NCBI GenBank assembly: GCA_963743035.1
Contig: CAVUOB010000018.1
Coordinates: forward strand, 1-64,000
Direction of reading: 5' to 3'
DNA from: PALSA-911 sp963743035
Lineage (GTDB): Bacteria > Pseudomonadota > Alphaproteobacteria > Acetobacterales > Acetobacteraceae
Length of the DNA: 64,000 bases
In this document: positions 63,016-64,000 of the stretch, one piece after another
Position numbering within the stretch: the first letter of the stretch is position 1
Layout of the letters: each line of letters starts with the position of its first letter
Made by a program: the position numbers and the translations under genes
The notes under the pieces: generated by a model
What the model saw: the letters and a program-made list of their open reading frames with translations, nothing else
The model's database searches: none
What the model was told of the DNA's origin: nothing

Positions 63016-64000
63016 ATGAGCGGTCCGCGCATTGCCCTGCTGGGCTTCTCCATCGAATGCAACCGCTTCGCCCCGGTGGCGAGAGAGGCGGATTTCGCCG
63101 GCAAGACCCTGCTGACCGGCCAGGAAATGCTGGAAGACGCCCGTTCCGCGGCGCCGCACATGCTGGGCGAGATGCCCGGGTTCGTGGCCGACATGGACGC
63201 TTCCGGCGCGTGGCAGCCGGTGCCCTGCCTGCTGGCGATGGCCGAGCCGAACGGACCGGTGGAGCATGCGTTCTTCCGCCGCATGATGGCGCAATGGGAG
63301 CGCGAGTTGCGCGCCGCCGGCGAGTTGGACGGCGTCTACTGCGTCATGCACGGCGCCGGGCTGACTACCGAGGACCACGACCCCGAAGGCACGATCCTGA
63401 CCATGGTGCGAAGCCTGCTTGGCCCGGGCGTGAAGATCGTCGCCACCTACGATCTGCACGCCAATGTCGCGCCGGCGGATGTCGAGACCATCGACGCCTA
63501 TATCGGCTATCGCACCAACCCGCATATGGACATGCGCGAACGCGGCGCGGAGGCGGCGCAGACCCTGCGCAAGCTGCTGGCGGGCACGAAGACCCATATC
63601 GCCCATGTCCGCCTGCCGATCGTGCCGCCCACCGTCACCCAGCTCACCGGCAAGGACGCCAATGACCGGCCCTATGGCGAACTCATCGACCTCGGCCAGC
63701 GCCGCATGCACGAGCCGCCTTTTGCCGGGCGCGTGCTGAACGTCTCGGTCATGGGCGGCTTCGCCTACGCCGACACGCCGTTCAACGGACTGACCGCGGT
63801 GGTGACCGCGACCGACGCGCAATCCGCCCGGGCGCTGGCGCGGGAGATCGCCGAAGCCGGCTGGGCGCGGCGCGATCGTTTCAGCCCGAAGCTGACCTCG
63901 CTCGAGGATGCCATGCGCCTGGCCAGGGCCACCGAGGACCCGGCCCGCCCGGCGCTGATCTTCGCCGATGTGGCCGACAACCCCGGCGGCGGCGGGCGGG
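63016..64000 (+). CDS. M81-family metallopeptidase (MlrC-like), 3' truncated
   Basis: First 328 residues of a protein of the microcystinase-C-like M81 family; the window ends inside the gene. Seen: IALLGFSIECNRFAPVAREADF, MAQWERELRAAGELDGVYCVMHGAG (conserved MHGA), LLGPGVKIVATYDLHANVAPADVE (DLHAN), IGYRTNPHMDMRERG and LFADVADNPGGGG. These are family hallmarks; the metal ligands are Asp/His in these motifs. Begins ATG 63016, 10 bases after the PLP gene, so the two are co-transcribed. Confidence 0.92.
   Translation, partial: MSGPRIALLGFSIECNRFAPVAREADFAGKTLLTGQEMLEDARSAAPHMLGEMPGFVADMDASGAWQPVPCLLAMAEPNGPVEHAFFRRMMAQWERELRAAGELDGVYCVMHGAGLTTEDHDPEGTILTMVRSLLGPGVKIVATYDLHANVAPADVETIDAYIGYRTNPHMDMRERGAEAAQTLRKLLAGTKTHIAHVRLPIVPPTVTQLTGKDANDRPYGELIDLGQRRMHEPPFAGRVLNVSVMGGFAYADTPFNGLTAVVTATDAQSARALAREIAEAGWARRDRFSPKLTSLEDAMRLARATEDPARPALIFADVADNPGGGGR

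Overview
This 64 kb window is a high-GC chromosomal segment of an alphaproteobacterium, most likely Rhodospirillales/Acetobacteraceae-like. The evidence is a complete hpnABCDEFG hopanoid operon, an MbfA-type erythrin-VIT1 iron exporter, a selD-selA-selC selenocysteine cluster, a DUF1127 gene and uniformly GC-biased codons. I see no rRNA, phage, insertion sequence or CRISPR array. It is metabolic core and accessory chromosome, not a mobile island.

Layout. 1-1.9 kb: the 3' end of an asparagine-synthase-like amidotransferase and a dihydroorotase. 1.7-9.8 kb (minus): hopanoid operon running hpnA to hpnG, with start/stop overlaps joining hpnA-hpnB-hpnC-hpnD. 9.9-10.8 kb: mbfA. 11.0-15.8 kb: a CoA/thiolase module (quinone oxidoreductase, alpha/beta hydrolase, DUF35 protein, thiolase, CoA transferase). 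16.1-19.1 kb: MFS transporter, Hsp33, lipoprotein. 19.1-22.8 kb: selD fused to an NDH-like flavoprotein, divergent selA, then tRNA-Sec. 22.9-24.9 kb: acyl carrier protein with an N-terminal extension and a class III cyclase. 25.2-35.1 kb: glpK, glpD, glpR and a divergent sugar/polyol ABC transporter with an embedded DUF2804 gene, with GlpR-like palindromes between them. 35.2-44.2 kb: a second acyl-CoA catabolic cluster (LivK-type binding protein, two acyl-CoA dehydrogenases, acyl-CoA synthetase, amidohydrolase, DUF35 protein, thiolase-like protein) with a divergent TetR regulator. 44.3-50 kb: DinB protein, MBL-fold hydrolase, EF-G-like GTPase, DUF1127, metallophosphoesterase. 50-56.6 kb: rsmB, rpe, heparinase-like protein, glycosyltransferase, purH. 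56.7-64 kb: luciferase-like monooxygenase, UbiH-family hydroxylase, MFS, M20 peptidase, threonine-synthase-like PLP enzyme and a 3'-truncated M81 (MlrC-like) protein.

Two things stand out. First, four copies (one of them a half) of a composite palindromic intergenic element occur at about 15.84, 35.12, 53.63 and 60.50 kb. The full copies have two mirror-image arms of three short GC-rich hairpins around a long central hairpin. The central stem sequence differs between copies but stays perfectly paired, and the full copies begin on or beside a stop codon. Second, many housekeeping genes in 0-9.8 kb and 50.5-56.4 kb carry one or more frameshifts, including pyrC, the hpn genes, rsmB, rpe and purH, while 9.9-30 kb and 56.7-64 kb are almost clean. 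Because indispensable genes are hit and frames resume in register, these look mainly like sequence or assembly indels. Broken genes below are therefore reported as single loci. Gaps between genes are otherwise short; the only gap over 300 bases (29229-29623) holds the probable GlpR operators and nothing else I can identify.
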